Below are positions 7,849 to 16,173 of a stretch of 64,000 bases of DNA, piece by piece. This DNA comes from Calditrichia bacterium (lineage in GTDB: Bacteria; Calditrichota; Calditrichia; RBG-13-44-9; J075). Numbering within the stretch: the first letter of the stretch is position 1; every line of letters begins with the position of its first letter. A program made the position numbers and the translations under genes. The stretch is from the NCBI GenBank assembly GCA_028284445.1, contig JANQRS010000032.1, forward strand, positions 62,001 to 126,000, read 5' to 3'. The notes beneath the pieces are model-generated. The model saw only the letters and a program-made list of their open reading frames with translations, did not search any database and was not told the DNA's origin.

Positions 7849-9928
7849 GATAATTGACGACATAAACGCCGGGCTTGGCATCACTAAAGCTGCGCCAGTT
7901 GAAAAAGACTTCGCAAGCGTGCTGCGCTCATACTACGATCAATTCGAAGGCATTGATTTTATCGATGAGGAAACCAGCTACGCAAAGAGTGTGTGGGTTT
8001 ATCTCTGTGTGAACTTCATCGCAAGCAATATTGCACGTCTGCCTATCGATGTAGCCCGCAAGCGTTTTGACGGCGAAGATGTTGACGTTTCCGATCATCC
8101 CGATTTCCGGATCTTCAAAAGCCCGAATGCCTGGCAGACTAAATACGATTTCATCATGGAGAGCGTTGCACGCCTCCTGATTCAAGGTGAGATGTATTGG
8201 GAATTACAGTGGAATGGTCGCCGCCTTGACTCTGTCTTCGCTGATTGGCGTCGCGAAGAGGTCAAGATACTGCGCGGAAAAGACCGGCCTATACTCGGAT
8301 TCGAACGCACCTATGCAGGCAAAAAGCAGACATTCACGCCAGAGCAGGTATTCTTCATCAAGTGCTTCAATCCTTTCAACAATCCGCACGGACTCGGCCC
8401 GATAAGCCCAGCAGCAAAAAGCATTTCAATTGAAAATGCTGTGTTTGATTATATCCGGCAGTTGCAGAAGCAGGGCATGAAGTTGTCAGGTGTGCTCACC
8501 ACTGAGAATACGATCAATCGCGCTGACATCATCAGGTTAGAGAACACGTTCAACAAAATGTATAGCAGCGCCAGGAATGCAGGGAAAGCAGCTGTACTTC
8601 CAAAGGGCATGGACTTCAAGACGATTGATTGTATGTCGATGCGTGATTCCGAATTCCCCTTCCTGAAAAAAGTTGATCGTGAAGAGATATGTGCCGCATA
8701 TGGCCTGTCGATTGAGGTGTTCGGATTAGGGAACACTACTTTTGCCAACAAAGAAGCAGCACGCAGGCAAGCATGGGATGATACAATCATTCCGCTCATG
8801 ACAAAGATTGAGGCGTTGGTGAATAAATCACTGATGCCGGCACTTTCCGATCAGGACGCTTTTATCAAATTCAATACGTCTGGTGTTGAAATTCTCAAGG
8901 AAGATAGAAGCAAGAAGGTAAAGGATTATGTAGCGGGTTTCAACACAGGCGCACTCACACCCAATGAAATCCGTCAAGAGGTATACGGCCTTGACCCGAT
9001 TGACGACGACGCGATGAATAGCACTTATTTGCCTTTCAGCGTGACTCCCGCCAACGGTGACGACGCGGATGAAGACAGGGGTGAGACTGATGCAGCACCC
9101 CTTCCATCCCCGGCCGTAGCACGTGCGCTTCCGGCAGCAAAGAATGCTTTAGCTCTGGCGCCGGTTTTCAAAGACACTACTTACGATCAACGCACCCGAA
9201 TATGGCGTGCAAAGATCGCACGTATTGATCGGCATGAAGACCTGTTCAACCGGAAGATGAAATCATTTTTTCGCAAGCAGCGCCGCGCAGTGAATGACAA
9301 GCTGAATGAGATCGCCCGGAGCCGCAGCGCAGCAGCGAACACCAAAGACCCGCACGGGATTTCAGTTAATGACATCTTCGATATTGACTTCTGGATTGGG
9401 GAACTGGCGAAGATAGGCGAGCCGCTAATTGTGGACGCCTTCCTCGCCAGTATGGAAGAATGGGTAACAGGAGATATTGAAATCTCTGATTCTATCGTCA
9501 TCGATGCAATCGGTGAGCGTGTCGCCAATATGAGCCGTTTCATCAACGATCATACGGGCACTCTGATTCAAGGTGTTCTGCGTGATGCTACTATAGAAAA
9601 TCTAGGCATTCCGGCAATCGCCAGACGCATCAAAGACAGCGTTTTTGATAGCTCAATCACTGACGTGAGGGCAAGACGAATCGCCAGGACAGAAGCAGTC
9701 GGAGCATCAAACAACGGTACACAAGTTGGCCTGGTGCGCGGTGGATGGGAAAGAAAGATATGGATCACTTCACGTGATGACAACGTGCGTGATCATCATC
9801 TTATCGACGGCCAGGTCGTGCCGGTCGATGGCATGTTCAGGCTAGTTGACGGCAGCAGACGCGAATATCCGAATGACATCAACGAAAGATGTATTCACCA
9901 CGGCACACGCCAGCCGGTGACAATCTAA
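7835..9928 (+). CDS. Portal protein fused to MuF-like minor head domain
   Basis: A 697-residue protein. Residues 1 to about 400 are an HK97-type portal: SYAKSVWVYLCVNFIASNIA, a MYWELQWNG strand, NPFNNPHGLGPISPAAKSI, and the EVFGLGNTTFANKEAARRQAW segment near the clip/stem. A low-complexity acidic linker (about 405-450) follows. Residues about 460-697 form a MuF/SPP1-gp7-type domain ending RDDNVRDHHLIDGQVVPVDG and NERCIHHGTRQPV. Usually these are two genes. The dodecameric portal is the DNA channel; MuF proteins are minor capsid components and can carry effector domains. The start is TTG at 7835 (another TTG at 7841), inside the preceding gene. Confidence 0.88.
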   Translation: MSLFKIIDDINAGLGITKAAPVEKDFASVLRSYYDQFEGIDFIDEETSYAKSVWVYLCVNFIASNIARLPIDVARKRFDGEDVDVSDHPDFRIFKSPNAWQTKYDFIMESVARLLIQGEMYWELQWNGRRLDSVFADWRREEVKILRGKDRPILGFERTYAGKKQTFTPEQVFFIKCFNPFNNPHGLGPISPAAKSISIENAVFDYIRQLQKQGMKLSGVLTTENTINRADIIRLENTFNKMYSSARNAGKAAVLPKGMDFKTIDCMSMRDSEFPFLKKVDREEICAAYGLSIEVFGLGNTTFANKEAARRQAWDDTIIPLMTKIEALVNKSLMPALSDQDAFIKFNTSGVEILKEDRSKKVKDYVAGFNTGALTPNEIRQEVYGLDPIDDDAMNSTYLPFSVTPANGDDADEDRGETDAAPLPSPAVARALPAAKNALALAPVFKDTTYDQRTRIWRAKIARIDRHEDLFNRKMKSFFRKQRRAVNDKLNEIARSRSAAANTKDPHGISVNDIFDIDFWIGELAKIGEPLIVDAFLASMEEWVTGDIEISDSIVIDAIGERVANMSRFINDHTGTLIQGVLRDATIENLGIPAIARRIKDSVFDSSITDVRARRIARTEAVGASNNGTQVGLVRGGWERKIWITSRDDNVRDHHLIDGQVVPVDGMFRLVDGSRREYPNDINERCIHHGTRQPVTI

Positions 9929-9937
9929 GGAGATGAT

Positions 9938-10195
9938 ATGAGCGATAGTCAAAAGATTGCTCCTGCAGCAAAAGACATCATCGATTCACATTTCACGGTA
10001 GACATCGAGGGGCGCGAATTTGTGTTGACGCTGCGTGAAGCGAGTCTGCTGCAAAAGTATCTGAATAGTGTTTTTCGGATTGAATTGACAGACAGACTCA
10101 GCGTTAGTGTGCCCAGCTATTGGGACAATGTCAGCGTGCTTTCAAGACCCTATGAAACAGACATGAAAATAAAAGGCATAAACGACACAGAATAG
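9938..10195 (+). CDS. Small head-region protein, unknown
   Basis: An 85-residue protein with AGGAG 7 nt before its ATG, 9 nt after the portal-MuF stop. It is acidic at the N-terminus, then alternates predicted strand and helix (FTVDIEGREFVLTLREASL; LLQKYLNSVFRIEL). No family is recognised. Position suggests a virion accessory or head-assembly role. Confidence 0.5.
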   Translation: MSDSQKIAPAAKDIIDSHFTVDIEGREFVLTLREASLLQKYLNSVFRIELTDRLSVSVPSYWDNVSVLSRPYETDMKIKGINDTE

Positions 10196-10216
10196 ACTTT
10201 ATTCCACAAACATAAG

Positions 10217-10312
10217 CGAGAACAACCTCGGCCGGGGTGTTGACTCGACAAAGCGACCTTTTTATGTATCCCCTTTTTGATCGCTTTTTCGTTGTTGGCA
10301 CCCCTGTTCTCG
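10217..10312. ncRNA. Nested stem-loop element upstream of the prohead protease
   Basis: Three complementary pairs are nested in order: CGAGAACA (10217-10224) with TGTTCTCG (10305-10312), GGGGTG (10234-10239) with CACCCC (10299-10304), and AAAGCGA (10250-10256) with TCGCTTT (10281-10287). CGAC/GTTG extends the inner helix. The first two right-hand strands are directly adjacent, leaving a bulge on the left side only. The element lies in the transcript between the 85-aa gene and the protease, ending 15 nt before AGGAGG. It may be an mRNA processing or translational control structure. No known RNA family is recognised. Confidence 0.5.
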
Positions 10313-10337
10313 TTTTAGGGCTTTAGGAGGCCTAAAA

Positions 10338-11807
10338 ATGACACTCAAGAAAAAACACTATGAAGCAGGATTCATAAAGAGCATCGATGAGCAAAGAGGC
10401 ACTGTCGATTTCGACTTCTATCCGAAGACCGTTGACCGCGACGGCGAAGTAGTTGAGCCTATGGGCATCGAGACAGATGAGTTTGAGCGGAATCCTGTAT
10501 TCCTTTGGGCGCATGATCAAAGGTCAATGCCGCTCGGCAGAGTGATCCCAACTACGATGCGCAAGACTGCTGAAAACTTCTCGGGTAGAGTTGAATTCGA
10601 TATGGATGATCCGGACGCGGTAAAGGCATTCCGCAAGTATCAAAAGGGCATTCTGAATGCTGTCTCTATTGGATTCATTCCGCTGGCCGCTGGCTCTCCT
10701 GTCATCGATGGGCAAAGAGGCGACACCTTCACCCGCTCCAAGCTGCTTGAGATTTCCGCTGTGCCGGTTCCCTCCAATCCTCTTGCCCTGCAACGGGGAT
10801 TCGCTGACGATGACCCGGAACTGAAGGCCCGTATCAAATCATTCCTGATGGATGATAACGTAGAAAAGACTGCTTTGGGCTGGATCGACTTCCTAAACAA
10901 GGAAGCGAATGCAGATGTGCAGCCGGCAAACATGAAAGGGTTGCCGCCAATCATCCAAGCAATCAGCGGTTCTTACGAGTGGATTAGAGCACAACTGACG
11001 CGCCAGGCAAAGGAGTATCTGCAATCATCTTCTGTAGCGTCTGCTGTCAACATGCACGATAGTGTGCGCGTGATCGCCACGTTTGAAACCGAGGCAATTG
11101 TCTGCGTGATCGGTATGGATCGGCCATACAGTGAAGATGAATGTTACCGCGTGGGATGGTCAACCAATCTTGACGGCCCTGAATTCTCCGGTGATCCTAC
11201 TCTTGTAGCACTGGAAGCGCATGCAGCAGATGTGCAACGCTCTGTTTCCGAATCCGTGAAAAAGGAAATGCAGGCAAGGGCTGATGAGATCACGCATGTT
11301 GATTTCAAAGCCTCCCCTACCCTGAACAGCAACAACGGCCCGCTAGATCACGCCCGTGATCGCCTCAAAGCGTGGGCGTCAATCGACAATGACACTTTCG
11401 ACTTCGGTAATGCAGAGCACCGCAAGCGCTACGCAGAAGCCTTCGCAATCGTCAAAGGCAGCGGATTATCTGAAGAAGATTATCTGTTTCGCCATCACGA
11501 TATAGTCAATGGCATGCTTGTCACCGATTGGACAGGCACAGCACTATCAATGATCGATTTCATTAAATCGTCCGATTTCTCGGAAGAGGATCGGCAAACC
11601 ATACACAGCCATTTAAAAGCACATTATGAACAGTTCGGCAAGCAAGCGCCGGAACTCGTTCAAGTCACGGCCGACGATAGCCCCGCAGAGGGAACGGTAA
11701 CGGGTGATAGCTCCTCAGAGAGAACACCAGAGCCAGAAGCAGAACTCGATCTCACAGACGATGAGATCGCCACTGTTGCTGATTTGGTGGCTGAAAATCT
11801 CTTATAG
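10338..11807 (+). CDS. Prohead protease (HK97 S78 family) with long C-terminal extension
   Basis: A 489-residue protein with AGGAGG upstream. Residues 1 to about 160 are the S78 serine protease: FLWAHDQRSMPLGR holds the probable catalytic His59, LNAVSIGFIPL holds Ser110, and LLEISAVPVPSNPLA (Glu138) follows the usual pattern. It matures the capsid by cleaving scaffold and the capsid delta domain. The remaining 330 residues are unusual. One region (about 205-300: DSVRVIATFETEAIVCVIG) looks like a separate folded domain. A second (about 340-430) contains FGNAEHRKRYAEAFAIVKGS, and the end is acidic and low-complexity. The extension may include a scaffold-like segment removed during maturation. 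Confidence 0.85.
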   Translation: MTLKKKHYEAGFIKSIDEQRGTVDFDFYPKTVDRDGEVVEPMGIETDEFERNPVFLWAHDQRSMPLGRVIPTTMRKTAENFSGRVEFDMDDPDAVKAFRKYQKGILNAVSIGFIPLAAGSPVIDGQRGDTFTRSKLLEISAVPVPSNPLALQRGFADDDPELKARIKSFLMDDNVEKTALGWIDFLNKEANADVQPANMKGLPPIIQAISGSYEWIRAQLTRQAKEYLQSSSVASAVNMHDSVRVIATFETEAIVCVIGMDRPYSEDECYRVGWSTNLDGPEFSGDPTLVALEAHAADVQRSVSESVKKEMQARADEITHVDFKASPTLNSNNGPLDHARDRLKAWASIDNDTFDFGNAEHRKRYAEAFAIVKGSGLSEEDYLFRHHDIVNGMLVTDWTGTALSMIDFIKSSDFSEEDRQTIHSHLKAHYEQFGKQAPELVQVTADDSPAEGTVTGDSSSERTPEPEAELDLTDDEIATVADLVAENLL

Positions 11808-11818
11808 GAGTTATAGCA

Positions 11819-13351
11819 ATGACCGACAAGGCAAAGGAAAGACAGGAATTACTGAACAAAATCGCCGTGGCCGTCACCGACAGGATTGCGCAAGCAAAAT
11901 CCGACGGAAACAACCCGTACACCGAAGACACCGTGCGCAATCTCATCAGTGAGGAAATGCAGCGCCGGGAAGACCTGAACAAAGCCAAGAATGAAGAAAC
12001 GCTCGACCAACGCGCCAAGCGTCTCACTGAAGGCTTTGACGGTCTCGAAGATGGTGCCGACAAAGGCTTTGAAGCCAACAACAAAGTGGGCTTTGATCAC
12101 CTCAAGACAAATCAGAGCATTTCCCCGTTTTCCTATCGCGGTAAAATGCGCATGACTGAGCGGGAACTTAAGCAGTTCTGCTCACCTGCTGAAATCGGCC
12201 GCATCAAGGAAGCACAGCAAATGAATAATGCTCTCTACATCATGGGTATGTATTTCGCCAAGCGCTACGACATGCCATATGCTGAAGCGGTGCAGCGCAC
12301 GAAGACCTTCAACCAATATCGCGAACGCGTCCGCCAGGATAAGGATTTCGCCAAAGCGATCAACACCACCACAACCGCACAGGGCCTTGAACTCGTCCCG
12401 GTTGAACTCGCTGGCAACATCCGTGAGCGTCAGGAACTTGATCTCATCGTCTCGAACCGCTTCGAAGAAATCCCGATGCCCACTAATCCCTACAAAATGC
12501 CTGTGGATACCGGCGATGCTGATGCGTTTATCGTGAATCAGACAACCGTCGATAACCCGACTGATGCTGACAAAGTTGATGCTTCCACCCCTCCGACTGG
12601 CGATTTCACCTTCAACGCCAAAGGCATTGGTACTCGCGTCATGATCTCCTATGAAGCGACCGAAGACACCATCCTTGACAACCTGGGATATATGACAAAG
12701 AAGATGTCCAAAGGCCTCGGCATTGGTCAGGAGCAAGCTGTCATCAATGGTGATTTGACTGCTACGCATCAGGACAGTGACACCCACGCCGGTTCCGCGA
12801 AGCTTCCTGCAAAGGCATGGTACGGTCTGCGCTACTATGGTCGCAACAACGCAGGCGGCACTGTCGATTTCGCAAATGGCGATCCGACAAAGCAGCTGCT
12901 CGGGCAGATCATGCTGAAAGTCGGCAAGTATGCCTCAATGGTCAATGACCTTTTCTGGCTTGTCGGCTCCAATAGCTACACAAAAATGCGTATCGCTGAA
13001 ATCGGCGTTTTCACAGTTGATCAGTTTGGCCCGGGCGCTGTCGTGCATACCGGTCAATTGCCTCATTGGGCAGGTATCGACATCATCACAGGCCGCACAG
13101 TGCGCGAAAATCTGAACGTCAACGGCGTTTATGATGGCACGACAACCGACCGCTCGAACATCCTGCTTGTCAATCAGGAAGGTTTCCTTATGGGTAACCG
13201 CCGTCAGATCCTTTTGGAAACCGATCGGGACATCCAGGCACAACAAGTAATTCTTGTCGCCTCCATGCGCAAGCACTTCAAATCGCCATGGGATCCGACC
13301 AACGCTCTATATCCGTTTGTCGGCATGGGTCGCAACGTACGCACGATCTAA
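11819..13351 (+). CDS. Major capsid protein (HK97 fold)
   Basis: A 510-residue protein with TAGGAG upstream. The first about 130 residues are charged and helical (KAKERQELLNKIAVAV; MQRREDLNKAKNEETL), matching the scaffolding delta domain cleaved by the neighbouring protease. From about residue 180 the HK97 pattern appears: TTTAQGLELVPVELAGNIRE, a glycine-rich E-loop region, FWLVGSNSYTKMRIAEIG (spine helix zone) and the terminal LVASMRKHFKSPWDP. It follows the protease by 11 nt, as in HK97-type phages. Codons here favour C/G third positions more than in neighbours, which fits the most abundant virion protein. Confidence 0.9.
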   Translation: MTDKAKERQELLNKIAVAVTDRIAQAKSDGNNPYTEDTVRNLISEEMQRREDLNKAKNEETLDQRAKRLTEGFDGLEDGADKGFEANNKVGFDHLKTNQSISPFSYRGKMRMTERELKQFCSPAEIGRIKEAQQMNNALYIMGMYFAKRYDMPYAEAVQRTKTFNQYRERVRQDKDFAKAINTTTTAQGLELVPVELAGNIRERQELDLIVSNRFEEIPMPTNPYKMPVDTGDADAFIVNQTTVDNPTDADKVDASTPPTGDFTFNAKGIGTRVMISYEATEDTILDNLGYMTKKMSKGLGIGQEQAVINGDLTATHQDSDTHAGSAKLPAKAWYGLRYYGRNNAGGTVDFANGDPTKQLLGQIMLKVGKYASMVNDLFWLVGSNSYTKMRIAEIGVFTVDQFGPGAVVHTGQLPHWAGIDIITGRTVRENLNVNGVYDGTTTDRSNILLVNQEGFLMGNRRQILLETDRDIQAQQVILVASMRKHFKSPWDPTNALYPFVGMGRNVRTI

Positions 13352-13360
13352 GCAAAATGA

Positions 13361-13427
13361 GGGTGCCGTCACCCCTATACCACGACGGAATGAAACTCCT
13401 GCATACCGCCCCTGTTCTCAGGGGCGG
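13361..13427. terminator. Two hairpins after the capsid gene
   Basis: Just after the capsid stop are GGGTG-CCGT-CACCC (13361-13374) and a perfect 9-bp GC-rich hairpin CCGCCCCTG-TTCT-CAGGGGCGG (13406-13427). No T-run follows, so a complete intrinsic terminator is unlikely. A partial terminator or 3'-end stabiliser that raises capsid mRNA over downstream genes is the likelier role. Confidence 0.5.
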
Positions 13428-13460
13428 GTAATTTGAAACCATAACGAAAGGCCGAAAGAA

Positions 13461-13973
13461 ATGGACAACCAAGCAAAACAATCGAACGGGCAACCAATTT
13501 ACAAAGACTCGTCAGAGCTTGTGCCGGTGAAATTCAAAGCCACACAAGATTTACGGATGTATACCGGACTTGATCACGACAACAGTAACCTATCTGTGCG
13601 GTTTCTTAGCTCCGGTGAAATCGTGGAAGTATCCCCGGCGAAAGCAGAGCAACTCATCGCTGACCACCCCAAAAACTTCGAAACAGTTGACGCGGAAGTC
13701 TGGAAGCAGATCAAGGCAGCAGTCGCTCAGCATGCAGAAGCCACTGAAGGCTCCGAAGGTGATGAAGGCAATACCGAAACCGACCCCGAAGGCGAAACTT
13801 CTGGAAATCCGAACGGTGATAATGATTCATTGCCTGGCGATGGCGATCCGCAAACTGAGCAAGCGCCTGAAGAAACTGAAACACCTGGTGAAACGCCTGC
13901 TGAAGCAACAGAAGAAACACCGAAGAAGTCCGGCGCCCGGAAGCACAGCAGCAGACGGAAGGCGAATAAATAA
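13461..13973 (+). CDS. Head-region protein with acidic low-complexity tail
   Basis: A 170-residue protein. Residues 1-95 look folded (VPVKFKATQDLRMYTGLDHD; VRFLSSGEIVEVSPAKAEQL; the latter resembles small beta-barrel head-completion proteins). Residues 95-155 are Glu/Gly/Thr/Pro-rich repeats such as EETETPGETPAEATEETP. The last 15 are strongly basic (KKSGARKHSSRRKANK), perhaps contacting DNA. Its stop overlaps the next start as TAATG. Candidate roles are head decoration or head-tail joining; no family can be named. Confidence 0.55.
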   Translation: MDNQAKQSNGQPIYKDSSELVPVKFKATQDLRMYTGLDHDNSNLSVRFLSSGEIVEVSPAKAEQLIADHPKNFETVDAEVWKQIKAAVAQHAEATEGSEGDEGNTETDPEGETSGNPNGDNDSLPGDGDPQTEQAPEETETPGETPAEATEETPKKSGARKHSSRRKANK

Positions 13974-14893
13974 TGTTCGATATCGTCACGCTGAAACAAA
14001 TCCGGGATTGGCTCCACGTCGATGGGAATTCACAAGATCACATTTTCGAAATCATCCAAAAATCAGTAACCAAAGCGATTGAAGAATACATCCAGAAATT
14101 TGTGATTACTCGTCAACTGACGGAGTATTACGACGGCAAAGGTGAGATTCACGTCGATCTCAATCAATACCCCGTGTACAAAGTCGAATCGGTGCATGAT
14201 GACACCCAACGTGCATTCGGTGCTGATACGCTCATCCCATCTACTGACTACATCACATACACCGAGTACGGGCGGGTGACAAACTTCAAAAGCCTTCACC
14301 GTTTTGCCCGTGGTCATCAAAATGTGAAAGTCGTCTATTGGACGGGCTATTCCCGGTTTCGTGCAATCGAGGGCGAGAACAATTATATCGACATCAAAGA
14401 AGGCGGGGCAGACACTTTCATTAAGATCCCCGATGGAGAGTATTCTGCAGAAGACCTGGCCATAACTATTCAGACCGAACTTAATGCCAATAGCACACTT
14501 ACCGGTGACTACTCAGTCAGCTATAGCCATATCTCCCAGAAGTTTACGATTGAGAGCACTGTCAACTTCACGCTGCTCTGGCAGACAGGCGCCAATGCGA
14601 CGAGGAAAGCAGATGACCTGACTGGGTTCACTTCCTCTGCTGATACAGCCGGCAGCCTGAAAGAGCTGGGCACAGTGGCCGTCACTGGCGTTCCGGATGA
14701 CCTAGTCCTCGCCGCCTTAAAACTCGCTCACCGGATCTATGAGCAATCAAAATACGGCGGTAATACCCAGGAAAAGAAAATCGAGCCAATCGGCGCTTCA
14801 GGTGGACGCTCTTCTTCAGCTGAATATGTGAAGAATGCTATGCCTGATGAAGTAAAGCTGATATTGGATGGATACCGGAGGGCATTCATTTAG
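13973..14893 (+). CDS. Head-tail connector (gp6-like) with inserted beta domain
   Basis: A 306-residue protein. The N-terminal part (about 1-125: LKQIRDWLHVDG, IIQKSVTKAIEEYIQKF, YYDGKGEIHVDLNQYPV, TNFKSLHRFARGHQNVKVVY) and the C-terminal helices (DDLVLAALKLAHRIYEQSK) match the gp6/gp15-type connectors that sit under the portal. About 100 residues (128-228) are inserted between them: NNYIDIKEGG, DGEYSAEDLAITIQTELNA, YSVSYSHISQKFTIES and LLWQTGANATRKADDLTGF. The same module is found in the tail protein at 17307. Connectors normally lack it. Start and stop both overlap or abut neighbours. Confidence 0.75.
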   Translation: MFDIVTLKQIRDWLHVDGNSQDHIFEIIQKSVTKAIEEYIQKFVITRQLTEYYDGKGEIHVDLNQYPVYKVESVHDDTQRAFGADTLIPSTDYITYTEYGRVTNFKSLHRFARGHQNVKVVYWTGYSRFRAIEGENNYIDIKEGGADTFIKIPDGEYSAEDLAITIQTELNANSTLTGDYSVSYSHISQKFTIESTVNFTLLWQTGANATRKADDLTGFTSSADTAGSLKELGTVAVTGVPDDLVLAALKLAHRIYEQSKYGGNTQEKKIEPIGASGGRSSSAEYVKNAMPDEVKLILDGYRRAFI

Positions 14894-15469
14894 ATGACAG
14901 CAGAACTCAAATACAATGTCGATATCTCAGGGGCTAGCAAGAAATATGATCGCCTCGGCAGGCTGTCAACAAAGTATCTGAAGCTTGCGATGAATGACGC
15001 CTTTTTCGAGATCGGTCAAACTGCTGCATCTGATCATATCGACCTAGGCCCTGACGGGTTGACGCAGACTGACAAGCTGACAAGCCGCTCAGGTCGTCTT
15101 GTACGCTCACTCGTTAACGGTTTCAACTTCTCAGGCGGGGCAGGTGGTGAGAAAGAAGGTGTGCGCCGGATCCGGATTACTAAAGATGAGGTGCGCGGTG
15201 AATACGGTTCAAAAGCGCCTCACGCTGCGATACACGAATACGGTGGAGAAATCCCGGTGACTGCTAAAAGCCGGGCATTCTTCATGTATCAGTATCTCGA
15301 TACAGGCATCGAGGCATGGCTAAATATGTCGCTGACAAAGAAAGGGCATTTCGACATGCCGGCACGTCCATACCTGGAGCCTGCCTTGAAGTCGGCAGAA
15401 GAAGCTATATATGCCCACTTTCAAGCCCGTGCAGACGAACTAGCGGCGGAGATCAACAATGCCCGCTAA
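14894..15469 (+). CDS. HK97-gp10/virion-morphogenesis-like neck protein
   Basis: A 191-residue protein starting immediately after the preceding stop. It carries the gp10-type pattern: EYGSKAPHAAIHEYGGEIPV in the middle and DMPARPYLEPALKSAEEAI near the end, like Mu gpG-family morphogenesis and HK97 gp10 proteins that act at the head-tail interface. It overlaps the next gene by 11 nt. Order (connector, gp10, tail terminator, tube) is canonical for siphophages. Confidence 0.75.
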   Translation: MTAELKYNVDISGASKKYDRLGRLSTKYLKLAMNDAFFEIGQTAASDHIDLGPDGLTQTDKLTSRSGRLVRSLVNGFNFSGGAGGEKEGVRRIRITKDEVRGEYGSKAPHAAIHEYGGEIPVTAKSRAFFMYQYLDTGIEAWLNMSLTKKGHFDMPARPYLEPALKSAEEAIYAHFQARADELAAEINNAR

Positions 15470-15962
15470 AGATTCGAAAAGATTGCAGATCATCAATGCT
15501 ATTGAGACGCGACTGCTCGAAATCACTGTCGCAAATGGCTTTGATCATGATCTCACGGCAAAGCAGGTGTCGAAAAAGTATTTCCTGCCCAACACACAGA
15601 ACACAGCGGACTTCCCTGTCTGCCTCATCGTGCCGGGTCAAGCCCCTTATGCACCGCAGGCCAACGGTAAATACAGCAACACTACTGACCCGTTTGGCGT
15701 GGGTGGGTGGTCAATTGGCGTGCTCGTCTATGTGCATGCGAAGACTGACCTGGATAACGAAGGCCTGATCACTGAAGCACTTGAATTGCTCATCTACGAT
15801 GTGACAAAGAAGATGCTCGAAGACAGGCAAATAAATGGCTTGAGTTTTGTCCACAATATTTACCTCAGATCGATACACCCGGGGGTGAATGTGGAAGAAA
15901 ATATCGGATATGCAGAAATCGTATTTCAGGTAAAATATGCGTTTGACAAAGCAAATCCCTGA
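15459..15962 (+). CDS. Tail terminator / tail completion protein
   Basis: A 167-residue protein with GGAG 7 nt before its ATG. The long N-terminal helix (LQIINAIETRLLEITVANGF), the central beta segments (SIGVLVYVHAKTDLDNEGL) and the helix (EALELLIYDVTKKMLEDR) fit the small alpha/beta tail terminator fold that caps the tube. The assignment rests mainly on position just before the tube gene. The 3' end overlaps the next gene by 26 nt. Confidence 0.6.
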   Translation: MPAKDSKRLQIINAIETRLLEITVANGFDHDLTAKQVSKKYFLPNTQNTADFPVCLIVPGQAPYAPQANGKYSNTTDPFGVGGWSIGVLVYVHAKTDLDNEGLITEALELLIYDVTKKMLEDRQINGLSFVHNIYLRSIHPGVNVEENIGYAEIVFQVKYAFDKANP

Positions 15963-16173
15963 TACTCAAACAGAGATCAGGTGCATAGCAGTAATCGAGA
16001 GAATAGGACACCCCAAATTCGGGGAAACATGCAATAGATTTCTAATTCAAAGAAACAGCGAAGGTGACCTGGCCGGGATCATCAAATGCAAATGCGGTGC
16101 GCTCTATGAGCTGACAAAAAACCGCATGAAACAAATGGAGAACCCGGAAAATGTCACAAGGATTTCTAGCTAA
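15937..16173 (+). CDS. Small zinc-ribbon protein, Com-like
   Basis: A 78-residue protein overlapping both neighbours. Cysteines at EIRC, GETCNRFL and IIKCKCGALYEL are arranged like the Mu Com protein, whose core is IRC..CN.LL....IKCPRCG. Com is an mRNA-binding translational activator of mom DNA modification. Here the first knuckle is expanded by an insertion (IAVIERIGHPKFGE). No mom-like gene lies beside it. It may bind a phage mRNA or simply be a structural zinc ribbon. Confidence 0.4.
   Translation: MRLTKQIPDTQTEIRCIAVIERIGHPKFGETCNRFLIQRNSEGDLAGIIKCKCGALYELTKNRMKQMENPENVTRISS

Noticed and set aside
7503-7853. 116-aa frame overlapping the small membrane gene
   Set aside because: Arg/His/Cys-rich composition without a start signal; the overlapping frame from 7597 has clear membrane helices.
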